This document shows, in pieces, positions 63,050 to 64,000 of a DNA stretch of 64,000 bases. How positions within the stretch are numbered: position 1 is the stretch's first letter; every line of letters starts with the position of its first letter. The stretch is from Atopsyche davidsoni. Taxonomy: Eukaryota; Arthropoda; Insecta; Trichoptera; Hydrobiosidae. The notes under the pieces were generated by a model. The model worked only from the letters and a program-made list of their open reading frames with translations. It ran no database searches and was not told where the DNA came from. The stretch covers positions 4,092,001 to 4,156,000 of the forward strand of contig JAILWY010000023.1 of assembly GCA_022113835.1 (NCBI GenBank), given 5' to 3'. Both the position numbers and the translations under genes were made by a program.

Positions 63050-63300
63050 TGTTTAACTGTATGATTTGATTGATATTTAGTATGAATAATTCATTTTTTA
63101 ATTGAATTAATGATTTTATATTAAAATCACGAGTGATTATAGCTATAATACTACAACTACAAAACACGTTCCGGTCACTTGAACCGCAAACAAAGCGAGC
63201 CGGAAAGAAACACACTGAAGCGGTGTTGAATATCCAATACAAATACCAAAATACCATAGAGATAAAAATTTTATACGAAAACAACCATAGTCAATATTTG
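63050..63300 (-). promoter_or_regulatory. Probable 5' UTR and core promoter of the TDRD12-like gene
   Basis: Upstream of the ATG there is no further in-frame coding sequence. A TCAGT arthropod-type initiator lies on the minus strand at 63218-63214, in a locally more GC-rich stretch (63165-63225). That would give a 5' UTR of about 165 bases. No TATA box is obvious. This is inference from motif and position only. Confidence 0.35.
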
Positions 63301-64000
63301 CATGTCACTTAAATAAACTCAATTCAAAGACCAATAATAAACTGTAGATAAATAATAATACAAATAATACAATAATACAAATAAATTTACATATCAGATC
63401 ACAGCACTTTTAAGTATTCATTCTTGCTATTAATATAATGAAACAAAATAGCTTTCAAGTTCTGACTGATAAGACTGATTCAAATGAAAATAGTTTTATT
63501 ACAAACGCTTATTTAAATGCACTTTGAAAAATGATCAACAATTTAAAAAAACTTTTGACAAAGGTAAATTTATATACCAAATAAATTAAATCACATATGA
63601 TAAATTATTCTCTATTAGAAAAAAATCACTATTAACACAATACACAGATTATATAGAGAAAACATAAATTTTCTTTTATTTATCTCATCTGGACAGACTC
63701 TTCAAGCGGAAAATAAAATACTTAGCATCTTAAAATACTTCAATAGACAAAGCTTTATTACACGTTACAGTTGTTTATTGGCAAAATCGGTGATTTTTGA
63801 TAACTAAATGATAACACTGAAACACGGAAGTTTTAACCTCGATATTTTATAACCAAGGTGTGTTTGTATTATATTTATGGCTAGTAAAATAATAAATTTG
63901 TTGATTTAAAATAACATTTTATTTGATGTGAATACTGTAGTTTCTTTTGTATATTTTTATCATTTTGATAAGTTCTGCGCATGCGAATTCCCATCCTATC
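63301..64000. other. AT-rich sequence upstream of the TDRD12-like gene; NRF-1-like site at the edge
   Basis: No coding sequence is seen. At 63976-63986 the stretch TGCGCATGCGA matches the palindromic NRF-1/Ewg-type promoter motif, followed by GC-balanced sequence running out of the window. This may mark a neighbouring gene's promoter just beyond the edge. Confidence 0.35.

Overview
This is a 64 kb piece of AT-rich animal nuclear DNA, most likely from an insect and probably a moth or butterfly. The signs are spliced genes with GT-AG introns, many tRNA-derived SINE fragments, mariner and hAT relics, short CCTAA (TTAGG complement) runs, and long stretches with no coding content. The lepidopteran assignment is inference from repeat style, not proof.

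Only one gene is certain. It fills the right end on the minus strand (63049 down to 54793). Four coding exons can be joined through phase-consistent splice sites into a 2375-residue protein. From N to C terminus it has a Tudor-like domain, a coiled coil, a long Asn/His/Met-rich region, a DEAD-box helicase core, a CCCH zinc finger, two extended Tudor domains and a CS (p23-like) domain. This is the TDRD12 / Yb-family architecture of the piRNA pathway. The helicase keeps Walker A and DEAD but has lost the usual motifs III and VI.

The left 54 kb is a gene desert or the inside of a very long intron. It holds a CpG-rich promoter-like island with a possible first exon (14.0-14.55 kb, plus strand), and four weak orphan coding candidates: 10.7 kb, 30.5 kb, 51.2 kb and 51.6 kb, all minus strand. 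It also holds several GC-balanced blocks that look like regulatory DNA.

The rest is transposon debris. A palindromic MITE-like family has at least eight full or partial copies. There is an hAT-type element with 8-bp target duplications and an internally deleted mariner with 27-bp terminal repeats. Next to that mariner lies a second Tc1/mariner transposase relic. Several foldback hairpins, an inverted pair of tRNA-derived SINEs, and two pairs of dispersed repeats (20.0/29.6 kb and 23.1/32.5 kb) are also present. No rRNA gene, complete tRNA gene or CRISPR array was seen.
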